From the NCBI GenBank assembly GCA_016282915.1, contig JAEELW010000057.1:1-44622 (forward strand): DNA of 44,622 bases, read 5' to 3'. Position numbers and translations under genes: made by a program. This DNA comes from Lachnospiraceae bacterium (GTDB lineage Bacteria > Bacillota > Clostridia > Lachnospirales > Lachnospiraceae). This document shows, one piece after another, positions 20,471 through 29,299 of the stretch. The notes under the pieces are model-generated. The model saw only the letters and a program-made list of their open reading frames with translations, made no database searches and was not told the origin of the DNA. Each line of letters begins with the position of its first letter. The stretch's first letter is position 1.

Positions 20471-22078
20471 TCACTCTGTCGGCTCTGCGGCCTTTTCCTC
20501 CGCAGCAGCTTCTTCTGCGGGTGCTTCTCCTGCCTCAGTGGCTTCTTCTGCAAGTGCTTCCGCTGCTGCTCCGGCTGCTTCCTCTGCAGGTGCTGCTGCT
20601 GCTCCGGCGGCTTCTTCTGCAGGTGCTTCCGCTGCTGCTCCGGCGGCTTCTTCTGCAGGCGCTGCTGTCGCAGGCGCTTCCGCTGCATCTCCGGTCTTCT
20701 TCAGACCGGCCTCCATGCGCTCGATCTCTTCTTCCAGCGAACGGATCTGTTCTTCATTCTCACTGATCCAGCCGCTTATCTGCTCACGTTTTTCTTCATT
20801 CTGCGTGGTCTGCACACGCTCGCGCAGCTTTTCGAGATTCAGGCTCAGGTTTTCGATCCGCTTGCGTCTGCGGGCGATCGCCTCCCTGGTATTTTCCATC
20901 CACTGCTGATGGCGGCCGGCATCGTTCTGCCGCTTGCCCTGCCAGTACGCATCCTGTGCTTCACGCAGCTGCTTCCAGAGTGTCTCCTCATCCCTGCGGC
21001 CTGCGGAACCGATCTTTTTCCAGTCCTCGTTGATGGCACGCATACGGTCTGCCACGGTCTGGCTGTAATCTTTGGTCTCCGCATATTTCTGCGCTTCCGC
21101 GATCAGTTCGCGCTTGGCATTGCGCCGCGCACGGTTCTCCGCGTCACGTTCTTTCCTGGCGGCGTTACGGCGCTCATAAAACTCGTTACGGATCCTGCGG
21201 AATTCCTCCCAGAGACGGTCATCCTCTTTCCGTCCGGCGCTTCCTGCCTCTTTCCAGCGGGCAAGCAATTCTTCCAGACGCTGGTGGGTGGCTTCCCAGT
21301 CCGAGGATCCCGCCGCCTCGGCAGCTTCTTTGATCAGCTGCTCTTTGCGCGCGATCCGCTCCTTCATCTCTTCCTCAAAATGAAGATGCTTGCGGTCGTA
21401 GAAACTGTGCTGTGCTGCGGAAAACTCTTCCCAGAGGCTGTCGCTCTGTTCCCCGGAACGGCCGGTGTGTTTCCACTGCTCCATCAGCTCGCGCATCTGT
21501 TCGGTCGCGGCGTTCCAGTCCTCCACTTCCTGCAGGGACTGCGCCTTGCTGATCAGCTCGCGCTTCTTTTCCACGCTTTCCTTTTCCGCGGCATAGCGCT
21601 CTTCATTCTTTTTGTTCCGGCTTACGAGACTGCCGTGCTGTCCCTTCAGCTCACGCTCACGGGGCGTGTTCCGGTCCGGAAGCTTTTCAAAGCGCTCCAG
21701 TACCGCCTCCGCCGCCTTCGTATCGTAATTGGCCGGCTGCATCAGCTCACGGGCTTCGTCAAGGATCGCTTTCTTTTCCCTGATCTCCTCTTCCAGCGCC
21801 TTCAGCGGATCTTCGCATTCCCGGTCTCCGTATTCCACGGCACCGCCTTCCGAGGCCGGATGCTGCCAGAGCAGCATGCGGTATGTGCCCTCCGTTTCGA
21901 TGGCCATATAAAGGCCATGTCCGTCTTCCGCATCCTTTTTCGGTACACAGGGATTGCCCTCCCCGTCCTTTGCGCCGTAGAGAACTTCTACGATACGTGC
22001 GCCCGATACATAATGTACCCTTTCATGGATCTGTGCATTCGGATCGTCAAACTCCGGTATCCCGTTATAAGTGCTCAT
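20471..22078 (-). CDS. DUF349-repeat coiled-coil protein with Ala/Glu/Pro-rich tail
   Basis: The 535-residue protein has an N-terminal globular part (about 1-100) of unknown fold. Three DUF349 repeats follow at about 165-390, each carrying the pattern W-x-G-x-x-G-x-x-D-x-LW-x-x-F, as in WKEAGSAGRKEDDRLWEEF and WKKIGSAGRRDEETLWKQL. A coiled coil occupies about 400-470, and the tail from about 475 on is built of PAEEAAGAAAEA-type repeats. DUF349 proteins in Bacteria have been linked to RNA or ribosome-associated roles, but no activity is certain. There is no signal peptide and no membrane segment, so it is cytoplasmic. GGAGAG lies 5 bases before the ATG. The tail DNA (about 20510-20690) is a degenerate tandem repeat that is likely to vary in length between strains. 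Confidence 0.8.
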   Translation of the reverse strand: MSTYNGIPEFDDPNAQIHERVHYVSGARIVEVLYGAKDGEGNPCVPKKDAEDGHGLYMAIETEGTYRMLLWQHPASEGGAVEYGDRECEDPLKALEEEIREKKAILDEARELMQPANYDTKAAEAVLERFEKLPDRNTPRERELKGQHGSLVSRNKKNEERYAAEKESVEKKRELISKAQSLQEVEDWNAATEQMRELMEQWKHTGRSGEQSDSLWEEFSAAQHSFYDRKHLHFEEEMKERIARKEQLIKEAAEAAGSSDWEATHQRLEELLARWKEAGSAGRKEDDRLWEEFRRIRNEFYERRNAARKERDAENRARRNAKRELIAEAQKYAETKDYSQTVADRMRAINEDWKKIGSAGRRDEETLWKQLREAQDAYWQGKRQNDAGRHQQWMENTREAIARRRKRIENLSLNLEKLRERVQTTQNEEKREQISGWISENEEQIRSLEEEIERMEAGLKKTGDAAEAPATAAPAEEAAGAAAEAPAEEAAGAAAAPAEEAAGAAAEALAEEATEAGEAPAEEAAAEEKAAEPTE

Positions 22079-22180
22079 ATTTACTCTCCATCCTGCCGCA
22101 AGATGCGGCTCTCCCCCTGTGCTCTTACGTTCTGTCCGCAGCCTTTCCGATCCGTTTGCGGAGATCGACGATATCTTTCA

Positions 22181-22210
22181 AAAGACCCGCCGGTTAAGGC
22201 GGGGCTTTTG
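22181..22210 (-). terminator. Intrinsic terminator after spoVG
   Basis: On the minus strand AAAAGCCCCGCC, a 6-base loop and GGCGGGTCTTTT form a stem with one mismatch and a T-tract, ending 33 bp beyond the spoVG stop at 22214. The A-tract on the other arm is symmetrical. Confidence 0.8.
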
Positions 22211-22213
22211 AGA

Positions 22214-22471
22214 TTACTGCGGCATCTCGTCATATGCCTTCAGGATCCTCTGCTGCAGTTCATCGCGTGTTGCCGAGTTTATCGGATGGGCGATGTCCTT
22301 GTAGGTCCCATCCTGAGCCTTCCGACTCGGCATAGCGATAAACAGACCGTGATCGCCCTCGATAACCTTGATGTCGTGTATCACAAAGCAGTCTTCGATC
22401 GTGACGGAAACAACAGCCTTCAGCTTGCCCTCCTTGTCCACTTTACGGACACGTACGTCTGTGATGGTCAT
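22214..22471 (-). CDS. spoVG: SpoVG, small RNA/DNA-binding regulator
   Basis: The 85-residue protein is a nearly canonical Spo[22 protein letters not shown], then HDIKVIEG, then [10 protein letters not shown], then DIAHPINS. SpoVG affects sporulation in Bacillus and binds nucleic acids and mRNAs in several Firmicutes. It is found in non-sporulating species too, so its presence does not prove that this organism forms spores. AAAGGAG precedes the ATG by about 9 bases. It is a single-gene unit with its own terminator. A short inverted repeat, GATAGG-AAAAA-CCTATC, lies at 22492-22508 in its leader. The 225-bp gap up to the glgD stop holds no gene I can support. Confidence 0.96.
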   Translation of the reverse strand: MTITDVRVRKVDKEGKLKAVVSVTIEDCFVIHDIKVIEGDHGLFIAMPSRKAQDGTYKDIAHPINSATRDELQQRILKAYDEMPQ

Positions 22472-22696
22472 GCTGTCAACTCCTTTCCTTCAGATAGGTT
22501 TTTCCTATCCTAATTGAATTACAACTGCTACCGTACCGTCATGTTGTCAATTCGTCGAAGAAGTCTATGATACTATGTATTCAGTTGCGTGTGAGACTGT
22601 CCAGATGCTGTCATGACTACGGTTTGTCGCTGCAGCGGTCGAGGTATTACTTCTCTTTCTGAACAGGAGCTACCTTCTCAGGCGAGAACGTGATCC

Positions 22697-23821
22697 TCAG
22701 ATCACATATCTCTCATTTTTTTCGACAACGATCTTGATCCCATCCTCTCCTTTGTGTGATGAATTGGCTCGTATCGTCCCTCGGGCCTCTACAATGCAGT
22801 TTTCGATGTAAGTGTTGTCGCCAATGTACACATCATTAAGGATGATGCTGTTCTTGATCGTACAGTTGTTCCCCACAAATACCTTCTTGAAAATGACGGA
22901 ATTCTCCACTGTGCCGTTGATGATGCTGCCGCTCGCGACCAGGCTGTTCCTCACACTAACCCCCACATTATACTTGGCCGGAGGCAGATCATCGATCTTG
23001 GAGTAGATATCCGGATACTGCTTGAAGAAAAACTTCCGTATCTCGGGATTCAGGAAATCCATGTTCGTATCATAGTAATCCTGGATCGTGGAGATGTTCT
23101 TCCAGTAATCCGTCATCTTGTATGCGTAGATCCGCTTGATGTCCTTGTAGCGGATCAGTATATCATTTACAAAGTCGTACCGGTTTTCCTGCGCCGCCTT
23201 TTCGATCATCTCTACCAGCTGGCGCCGGCGGATGATATAGATCCCGCAGGAGATGGTTTTTGAGTTCGCCTTTACGGGTTTTTCCTCAAATTCGGTGATG
23301 CGGCCGTCCATGTCAGTCTTCACACAACCGAAACGTTCCACATTTACCTTGTCACCAACTTCCTTACATACTACCGTAATGTCCGCCTTTTTGTCAATAT
23401 GATATTCCAGTACCTTATTGTAGTCCATTTTATATACACAATCACCGCTTGCGATGACCACATAAGGCTCATGGCTGTCCTTGATGAAATCCAGATTCTG
23501 TGCGATGGAATCGGCGGTTCCGCGGTACCAGTCGGAATTTTCGATGGTACGTGTGGGCGTGAACACATACATGCCGCCCTGCTTACGTCCGAAATCCCAC
23601 CATTTGGAGGAACTCAGGTGCTCGTTCAGGCTTCTTGCATTGTCCTGCGTCAGCACTGCCACCTTCTGGATATGGCTGTTTGTCATATTGCTCAGGGCAA
23701 AATCGATGCTGCGGTAACTCCCCGCGACCGGCATGGCGGCTACTGCCCTGCGGCTCGCCAGTTCTCCCATCTTGCTGTGTTTCATTCCGCCGCCTGCCAG
23801 GATGATTCCCATAGCTCTCAT
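22697..23821 (-). CDS. glgD: GlgD, regulatory-type subunit of glucose-1-phosphate adenylyltransferase
   Basis: GlgD pairs with GlgC to make ADP-glucose for glycogen. In this 374-residue copy the nucleotide-binding loop LAGGGMKHSKMGEL is degraded compared with the [11 protein letters not shown] loop in GlgC. This fits the known GlgD role as a non-catalytic or modulating partner. The C-terminal left-handed beta-helix (NCTIKNSIILNDVYIGDNTYIENC) is intact. The ATG follows the glgC stop by one base, with GGAGG about 9 bases upstream, so it is translationally coupled. Confidence 0.95.
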   Translation of the reverse strand: MRAMGIILAGGGMKHSKMGELASRRAVAAMPVAGSYRSIDFALSNMTNSHIQKVAVLTQDNARSLNEHLSSSKWWDFGRKQGGMYVFTPTRTIENSDWYRGTADSIAQNLDFIKDSHEPYVVIASGDCVYKMDYNKVLEYHIDKKADITVVCKEVGDKVNVERFGCVKTDMDGRITEFEEKPVKANSKTISCGIYIIRRRQLVEMIEKAAQENRYDFVNDILIRYKDIKRIYAYKMTDYWKNISTIQDYYDTNMDFLNPEIRKFFFKQYPDIYSKIDDLPPAKYNVGVSVRNSLVASGSIINGTVENSVIFKKVFVGNNCTIKNSIILNDVYIGDNTYIENCIVEARGTIRANSSHKGEDGIKIVVEKNERYVI

Positions 23822-23822
23822 A

Positions 23823-25091
23823 TCAGTTGCCCTCCTTTATCAGAGATTTTCCGCTGGCCAGCGTCTTTTCCGGATAATCGGAAGGCTCGGTCTTGCCGAA
23901 GATTACGGTATTCTTACCGACCGTCACACCCGCGGGCACTACGGTGTGCTCGCCGATGCATACCAGACCGTGATTATAGATCCGGGGATCCGTCTCGTTT
24001 TCCGCTTCCTCGCCCACGCCGGTCTTTACCCCGTCCTTCAGCACGGTGTTCTCCGCGATGATGGTCTTGTAGATCTCGCAGTTCTCACCGATCACCGTAT
24101 CGTTCATGATGATGGAATCTCGGATCACGGTACCCTTGCCGATCTCGACATTGCAGCCGATGATGGAGGAATAGACCTCGCCGTATACCGTCGCCCCTTC
24201 ACCGATCAGGCTGCGCTCCACCACGCCCTCATTGGCGATATACTGGGGAGTGAGCGTATCGGACTTGGTGTAGATCTTCCAGTATTCTTCATACAGATTG
24301 AATTCCGGAACGATGTCGATCAGCTCCATATTGGCTTCCCAGTAGGAATGCAGGGTTCCCACATCCTTCCAGTAGCCGTTGTATTCATAAGCATAGATCG
24401 GCGACTGGTTCTGGTGCACGTAAGGGATGACGTGTTTTCCGAAATCCAGGGCGGGCTGGTCGGCCTTTGCGATCAGCGCATCCTTCAGCGTCTTCCAGTT
24501 GAAGATATAGATCCCCATGGAAGCCAGGTTGCTGCGGGGCTTCTCCGGTTTCTCTTCAAAATCCACGATCCTGCGGTTTTCATCCGTGATCACGATACCG
24601 AAGCGCTTTGCCTCCTCCAGCGGCACGGGCATCACGGCCAGCGTGACCTCTGCCCCGTTGCTCTTGTGGAAGTCCAGCATCACTTCGTAATCCATCTTGT
24701 AGATGTGATCTCCGGAAAGGATCAGCACGTAATCCGGATTGAAGCTCTCCATGTAATCCAGATTCTGGTAGATGGCATTGGCCGTACCGGTATACCACTC
24801 GCTGTTTGTGCTCTTTTCATAGGGAGGCAGTACCGTCACGCCGCCCACATTACGATCCAGATCCCAGGGAATACCGATACCGATATGCGTATTCAGCCGG
24901 AGAGGCTGGTATTGCGTCAGCACACCCACGGTATCTACGCCGGAATCAATGCAGTTGCTCAGCGGAAAATCGATGATACGATACTTCCCGCCGAAGGACA
25001 CTGCAGGTTTCGCCACCTTTCTGGTCAGAACTCCCAGCCTGCTCCCCTGGCCACCGGCCAGCAGCATGGCTATCATTTCTTTCTTTACCAT
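23823..25091 (-). CDS. glgC: GlgC, catalytic glucose-1-phosphate adenylyltransferase
   Basis: GlgC makes ADP-glucose from ATP and glucose-1-phosphate, the committed step of bacterial glycogen synthesis. The 422-residue protein has the pyrophosphorylase loop [13 protein letters not shown], the catalytic-site motif SGDHIYKMD, the FEEKP sugar-binding region and a C-terminal beta-helix. GAGGTG lies 5-6 bases before the ATG. It is the first gene of a two-gene unit with glgD, behind the promoter at 25204-25232. No glycogen synthase or branching enzyme is in the window. Confidence 0.96.
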   Translation of the reverse strand: MVKKEMIAMLLAGGQGSRLGVLTRKVAKPAVSFGGKYRIIDFPLSNCIDSGVDTVGVLTQYQPLRLNTHIGIGIPWDLDRNVGGVTVLPPYEKSTNSEWYTGTANAIYQNLDYMESFNPDYVLILSGDHIYKMDYEVMLDFHKSNGAEVTLAVMPVPLEEAKRFGIVITDENRRIVDFEEKPEKPRSNLASMGIYIFNWKTLKDALIAKADQPALDFGKHVIPYVHQNQSPIYAYEYNGYWKDVGTLHSYWEANMELIDIVPEFNLYEEYWKIYTKSDTLTPQYIANEGVVERSLIGEGATVYGEVYSSIIGCNVEIGKGTVIRDSIIMNDTVIGENCEIYKTIIAENTVLKDGVKTGVGEEAENETDPRIYNHGLVCIGEHTVVPAGVTVGKNTVIFGKTEPSDYPEKTLASGKSLIKEGN

Positions 25092-25203
25092 GTGATCACC
25101 TCGTAGCTTTCAGTATTTTTGTAACCCCCGGCACCCTATGGTTTCTGCCGTGTGAAGATCTGCGGGGTTTTCGTAAACCATTTCCCCCGAAAATCTATTG
25201 TGT

Positions 25204-25232
25204 ATTATATCACAGAGAAATCGGAAAGTGAA
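25204..25232 (-). promoter_or_regulatory. Promoter of glgC-glgD
   Basis: On the minus strand TTCACT is 17 bp from a perfect TATAAT, about 113 bp before the glgC start. The 373-bp gap 25092-25464 separates this unit from the divergent murC. It carries this promoter, the murC promoter and a structured murC leader, and no further gene. Confidence 0.7.
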
Positions 25233-25346
25233 CGATTATTTTTAGGCATTTTCACAAAAACTCTCCTGCCGTCGCCCACAAATATGCACAAGAGTGTATC
25301 CCAATGATTAACATAATTTAGCTATTTTTATTCTCTGCTCATATAG

Positions 25347-25352
25347 TATAAT
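25347..25352 (+). promoter_or_regulatory. -10 box of the murC promoter
   Basis: A perfect TATAAT on the plus strand lies in an AT-rich stretch (25300-25355). No good -35 box is found 16-18 bp upstream (closest ATTTTT), so an activator or an extended upstream element may be needed. Transcription would start near 25359 and leave a leader of about 105 bases before the ATG at 25465. Confidence 0.5.
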
Positions 25353-25370
25353 AAGAAAGGTTTCGGCACG

Positions 25371-25435
25371 GCCCGGGTAACGGTCCGCCGGCCGCAGCCA
25401 TTGATACGGGAATTTCCCGGGCTTTTCACGCCCGG
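25371..25435 (+). promoter_or_regulatory. Leader region with competing hairpins before murC
   Basis: CCCGGGC at 25416-25422 can pair with GCCCGGG at 25371-25377. Its CCGGGC core (25417-25422) can instead pair with GCCCGG at 25430-25435. A third helix, CGGGAA/TTCCCG at 25407-25419, overlaps both. These foldings exclude each other. No T-run follows, so any control would act on translation or RNA stability. Confidence 0.35.
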
Positions 25436-25464
25436 CCGGAATAAGGACGGAGGACAAGAGACAA

Positions 25465-26841
25465 ATGTACGAGATCGATTTTCACAAGCCCGTGCGGGTT
25501 CACTTCTGCGGTATTGGCGGCGTCAGCATGAGCGCGCTTGCGGAACTTCTTCAGTCGGAAGGTTTCCGTGTGAGCGGTTCGGATATGAACGAATCGCAGA
25601 TGACCCGGCAGCTTGAAGAAAACGGGATCACGATCCATATCGGCCAGAGAGCGGAAAACATCAGCGACGACATTGAACTGGTGGTATATACCGCCGCCAT
25701 CGCCGACGACAACCCCGAACTTTCGGAAGCACGCCGCCGCGGACTCCCCGTGATCAGCCGTGCACAGCTTCTGGGACAGCTGATGAAGAACTACCGCAGT
25801 CCGCTGGCCATCGCCGGTACCCACGGAAAGACCACCACGACCTCCATGATCTCCGAGGTGCTGATGGCAGCCGGGACCGATCCCACGATCCATGTGGGCG
25901 GCATCCTCCCGAGCATCGGCGGCAATCTCCGCATCGGCGGCCGGGAGTACTTTGTGTCGGAAGCCTGTGAATATACCGACAGCTTCCTGCAGTTCTTCCC
26001 CCGCATCTCCGTCGTCCTGAACATCGAAGAGGATCATCTGGATTATTTTGCCGACATCCATGCGATACGCAGCTCCTTCCGGAAATTCATGGAACTGCTG
26101 CCGGAAGACGGCCTGCTCATCATAAACGGCGATATCGCCGGTCTTGACGAACTGACCGGCGGCCTGCGCTGCCGCGTCGTCACCTTCGGCACCGGCGCCT
26201 CTTCCGATTATTCCCCCGCGGACATCTCTTTCGATGAATGCGGCCGCGGACAGTACCGGCTGGTGCACGGCGGGGAGGACTGCGTGGTGAAGCTCGGCGT
26301 GGTGGGCATGCACAACATCCTGAATTCCCTGGCAACACTGGCGGTCACGGATGCACTGGGCATCAGCCGCGATACCGCGCTGGAGGCCCTGAGCACTTTT
26401 CACGGGGCCGCAAGACGTTTTGAATTAAAAGGAAAGCTGGGCGGCATCACGATCATGGACGACTACGCCCATCACCCTACCGAGATCCGCACCACCCTCA
26501 CGGCCGCGCTGAAATATCCTCATAAAAAGCTCCGCTGCGTATTCCAGCCCCATACCTATACCCGGACCAAAGCGTTTCTTTCCGATTTTGCCGACGCCCT
26601 GTCCCTGGCGGATGAGGTGATCCTGGCCGACATCTATGCGGCCCGCGAAAAGAACACCATCGGGATCTCCTCCCGTGACCTGGAAGCGCTCATGAAGGAA
26701 AAAGGCTGTAATGTCTGCTATTTTCCGTATTTTGACGATATCGAGAACCATCTCCTGACACATGCGGAGGACGGCGATCTGATCCTCACCATGGGTGCGG
26801 GCGACATATACAAAGTCGGGGAAAAGCTGCTCGGGACCTGA
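25465..26841 (+). CDS. murC: MurC, UDP-N-acetylmuramate-L-alanine ligase
   Basis: MurC adds L-alanine to UDP-MurNAc, the first step of stem-peptide synthesis in the cytoplasm. The 458-residue protein begins with the Rossmann-like RVHFCGIGGVSMSALAELL motif. It has the ATP-binding loop GTHGKTTTT (G118-K122 and on), the YAHHPTE motif of the central domain, and the VFQPHTYTRT segment typical of MurC. GGAGG lies 11 bases before the ATG. It stands alone, unlike genomes where it lies within the dcw cluster. Its stop codon lies inside a small hairpin (26832-26846). Confidence 0.97.
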   Translation: MYEIDFHKPVRVHFCGIGGVSMSALAELLQSEGFRVSGSDMNESQMTRQLEENGITIHIGQRAENISDDIELVVYTAAIADDNPELSEARRRGLPVISRAQLLGQLMKNYRSPLAIAGTHGKTTTTSMISEVLMAAGTDPTIHVGGILPSIGGNLRIGGREYFVSEACEYTDSFLQFFPRISVVLNIEEDHLDYFADIHAIRSSFRKFMELLPEDGLLIINGDIAGLDELTGGLRCRVVTFGTGASSDYSPADISFDECGRGQYRLVHGGEDCVVKLGVVGMHNILNSLATLAVTDALGISRDTALEALSTFHGAARRFELKGKLGGITIMDDYAHHPTEIRTTLTAALKYPHKKLRCVFQPHTYTRTKAFLSDFADALSLADEVILADIYAAREKNTIGISSRDLEALMKEKGCNVCYFPYFDDIENHLLTHAEDGDLILTMGAGDIYKVGEKLLGT

Positions 26842-26846
26842 TCCCG
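26832..26846 (+). terminator. Weak terminator-like hairpin overlapping the murC stop
   Basis: CGGGA and TCCCG enclose CCTGA, which includes the stop codon. GAAAAAATTTTT follows. The stem is short and the T-run is 6 bases away, so termination may be partial. A second weak stem (CCGC-TTTG-GCGG, then TGTTTTTC) lies near 26885-26904. Confidence 0.35.
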
Positions 26847-26869
26847 GAAAAAATTTTTACACTTCTTTT

Positions 26870-26976
26870 TGTGCATATCTTTTCCGCTTTGGCGGCTGTT
26901 TTTCACCCTCCCGCCCCCACTTATCCACAGCATTCACAATCGCGCAAAGCCGCATTGTATAAGGACTTGTGGACAG
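26870..26976. promoter_or_regulatory. Cluster of DnaA-box-like sequences
   Basis: A perfect consensus DnaA box, TTATCCACA, lies at 26921-26929 on the plus strand. Near matches are TGTGCATAT (26870-26878, minus orientation, 8 of 9), GCATTCACA (26930-26938, plus, 7 of 9) and TGTGGACAG (26968-26976, minus, 7 of 9). All four fall within 107 bp just before the promoter of the dnaD-like gene. Binding is inferred from the consensus only. Confidence 0.5.
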
Positions 26977-26983
26977 CGCTCTA

Positions 26984-27011
26984 TTGATTTTCCGCCTTCA
27001 GGTGCTATACT
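26984..27011 (+). promoter_or_regulatory. Promoter of the dnaD-like/dnaI-like operon
   Basis: TTGATT and TATACT are 16 bp apart on the plus strand, 49 bp before the ATG at 27060. The nearest DnaA-like box ends 8 bp upstream of the -35 box, so bound DnaA could affect RNA polymerase. Confidence 0.6.
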
Positions 27012-27059
27012 TCTCTATGCAATCCCGGAGAAAAAATAAAGAAGGATCGGAAGCCTAGA

Positions 27060-28241
27060 ATGGACGCTATCACACTCAGCATGGATGACAGCAATATGAC
27101 GCTGCTTTCCAACTCTTTTATTGACTTTTACATGAAGGATGCGAACGACGCGCAGATCAAGCTCTATCTTTATCTGCTGCGTTCGGTATCCCGCAAGCGC
27201 ACTACGGATCTTTCCCAGCTTGCCGACGTGCTGAACTATTCCGAAAAGGATATCCTGCGCGCGCTGAAATACTGGGAGAGAAAAGGCGTACTCTCTCTCC
27301 GCTACGACCGCGGCAGAAAAGCCGCCGGAGACGAGTATTATACGGAATCCCTTCTGGGGATACAGCTGGAGCATCTGGGCGACAGACGCCGGAGCACGGC
27401 CGTCCGCAGCTACACCCATGAAGAGCCCGCAGCGGAGGAAAGCACTCCTCTCCGCAGCGGGAGCAGCGAAGCCGGCAGAAGCCGCCTCCCCGAAACGGAC
27501 AGCGCGTCAGAGACCGCCGCACCCGTTCCGGATGCGGAGACCGCCAAGCAGGGTTACAGTCTGGATGACCTGCGCAGCTTCAAGAATTCACCGGAGACCT
27601 CCTGGATCCTTACCGCTGCCCAGCAGTATCTCGGCAAGCCCTTAAGCCCGACCCAGATCCGCAGCCTTCTGTATTTTTATGATGCGCTGTCCCTTTCCGG
27701 CGAGCTGATCGATTACCTTCTGCAGTATTGTGTCGAAAAGAACCAGACGGACTTCCGTTATATCGAAGCGACCGCGGCAGGCTGGGCCGAGCGCGGCATC
27801 CGGACCGTTGAGCAGGCCCGCCATCAGGACGGTGTTCCCGATAAGGAAGTACGGCATATCATGGATCTCCTCGGGCGCAGCGGCAGCCCCGCTCCCCAGG
27901 AAAGACGTTTCATCAACCGCTGGCTCAGCATTTATGCTTTTCCGATGGATATCATCGAAGAGGCCTGCGGACGAGCCGTCCTCGCGGTGGAAGCCAACCG
28001 TTTCCCCTATGTGGAGACCATACTGAAGCAGTGGCACGACCGCGGCGTACACAGCATGGAGGATGTACGTTCCGCCGACGAAGCTTTCCGGAACGGCCGT
28101 GAGCAGGAACGCGCGCGCAGCACCGACACCGGCCGGCCCAAACGGGCTGCTGCTCCCAAAGACAGCAGTTCCTCCTGGAATATCGAGCAGCAGGACTACG
28201 ATTTCAGCGAACTCGAGAAAAAACTGGTGGATAATATCTGA
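27060..28241 (+). CDS. DnaD-domain replication initiation protein
   Basis: DnaD/DnaB-type proteins of Firmicutes help load the replicative helicase at origins and stalled forks. The 393-residue protein has an N-terminal winged-helix region (about 15-105, LNYSEKDILRALKYWERKGV). A low-complexity linker follows (about 115-165). Two DnaD C-terminal domains occupy about 165-250 and 260-340. Each ends with the diagnostic YxxxIxxxW-type motif (RYIEATAAGW and PYVETILKQW). The double domain makes it DnaB-like in layout, but I do not assign a symbol. It is followed 3 bp later by the DnaI-like loader gene, which supports a shared role. Confidence 0.9.
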   Translation: MDAITLSMDDSNMTLLSNSFIDFYMKDANDAQIKLYLYLLRSVSRKRTTDLSQLADVLNYSEKDILRALKYWERKGVLSLRYDRGRKAAGDEYYTESLLGIQLEHLGDRRRSTAVRSYTHEEPAAEESTPLRSGSSEAGRSRLPETDSASETAAPVPDAETAKQGYSLDDLRSFKNSPETSWILTAAQQYLGKPLSPTQIRSLLYFYDALSLSGELIDYLLQYCVEKNQTDFRYIEATAAGWAERGIRTVEQARHQDGVPDKEVRHIMDLLGRSGSPAPQERRFINRWLSIYAFPMDIIEEACGRAVLAVEANRFPYVETILKQWHDRGVHSMEDVRSADEAFRNGREQERARSTDTGRPKRAAAPKDSSSSWNIEQQDYDFSELEKKLVDNI

Positions 28242-28244
28242 TCT

Positions 28245-29234
28245 ATGGCACTGACGAACGAGGAATACGAAAAGATACGAAGGATCTACGAGGAACGGCG
28301 GCGCCGGGATGACTATGAACTTGTGGCAAGGAAGGAAGAAGTCGCCCGGCGGATCCCGAAATACCGTGAGCTGGAGGAAAAGATCGCCGACCTTTCCATG
28401 GAGTGCAGCCGCGCACTGATCTGCTCCGACAGCGCTGAGGAGCGCCGCAGGCTGATGGACAATCTCCATGCGGAGGTACTCACACTGCGCCTGGAGAAGA
28501 AACGGCTGCTGGAGGAGAACGGTTATCCCCGCGATCATCTGGACGGCGTATGGCAGTGCCCCAAATGCCGGGACACCGGTTTCATCGACGGGGAGAAATG
28601 CAGCTGCTTCAGACAGCTCGAGATCGATTCCCTTTACGATGCCTCCCGTATCCGGCTGATCCTGGAACAGAACAATTTTTCACTTCTTTCCTATGATTAC
28701 TATAAGGGAGAAGATCTGCGCTTTTTCCAGGAAGCGGTGAGGAACTGCCGCGAATTCATCGACAATTTCCGTGAGGACTACCGCAATCTCCTGCTCTACG
28801 GCACCGTCGGTACCGGTAAATCCTTCCTTTCGGGCTGCGTGGCAAAAGAACTGCTGGACAAAGGCCATTCCATCATTTATTTCAGCGCACAGCAGCTGTT
28901 CCAGTCCATATCGGCGCTTTATTACGATCATGACAAATCGGAGCTCAACAGTCTGTATGAACGGATCTACGGTTCCGACCTGCTCATCATCGACGACCTC
29001 GGAACCGAAATGGTGAACGAATTCACCCGCACCCAGCTGTTTACGGTACTGAACGAAAGAGCACTGCGGCGCAATCCCGTCATCATCTCCACGAATCTGG
29101 ATCTTGAAAATATACGGCGCATCTATTCCGACCGGCTTTTTTCCCGCCTGGCCGACAATTGCCGGATCTGCCGGCTCAGCGGCAAGGATATCCGGCTGCA
29201 GAAGAAGCTGGAAGCAGAATACCTTAAGCCGTAA
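28245..29234 (+). CDS. DnaC/DnaI-type helicase-loader ATPase
   Basis: This AAA+ protein is expected to load the replicative helicase onto single-stranded DNA. In the 329 residues there is an N-terminal helical part (about 1-95), a four-cysteine zinc-finger-like cluster (C105, C108, C119, C121), and the ATPase core. The core has Walker A GTVGTGKS (186-193), Walker B LLIIDDLGTE and a sensor segment with VIISTNLDLE. The finger-plus-ATPase layout matches Clostridial DnaI-like proteins. No ribosome site precedes the ATG, which lies 3 bp after the dnaD-like stop, so translation is probably coupled. It runs into prs after 65 bp. Confidence 0.92.
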   Translation: MALTNEEYEKIRRIYEERRRRDDYELVARKEEVARRIPKYRELEEKIADLSMECSRALICSDSAEERRRLMDNLHAEVLTLRLEKKRLLEENGYPRDHLDGVWQCPKCRDTGFIDGEKCSCFRQLEIDSLYDASRIRLILEQNNFSLLSYDYYKGEDLRFFQEAVRNCREFIDNFREDYRNLLLYGTVGTGKSFLSGCVAKELLDKGHSIIYFSAQQLFQSISALYYDHDKSELNSLYERIYGSDLLIIDDLGTEMVNEFTRTQLFTVLNERALRRNPVIISTNLDLENIRRIYSDRLFSRLADNCRICRLSGKDIRLQKKLEAEYLKP

Positions 29235-29259
29235 TTTGTAATATCATAATGCACAGTTG

Positions 29260-29275
29260 AGAGGCTTTTGCCTCT
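29260..29275 (+). promoter_or_regulatory. Hairpin in the prs leader with potential to mask the ribosome site
   Basis: AGAGGC and GCCTCT form a 6-bp stem with a TTTT loop 24 bp before the prs ATG. The CCTCT arm could instead pair with AGAGG of the prs ribosome site (29286-29290). The two pairings exclude each other. Confidence 0.35.
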
Positions 29276-29299
29276 GTTAAGAAAGAGAGGAAAACTTAA

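Noticed and set aside
20444-22513. 689-codon open frame antisense to the DUF349 gene and spoVG
   Set aside because: It covers two well-supported genes on the other strand; its Cys/Phe/Leu-rich start is the complement of Ala/Glu repeat codons.
26870-26976. Chromosomal origin of replication
   Set aside because: DnaA-box-like sites are present, but dnaA, dnaN and a long AT-rich unwinding region are not. Regulation of the loader operon is simpler.
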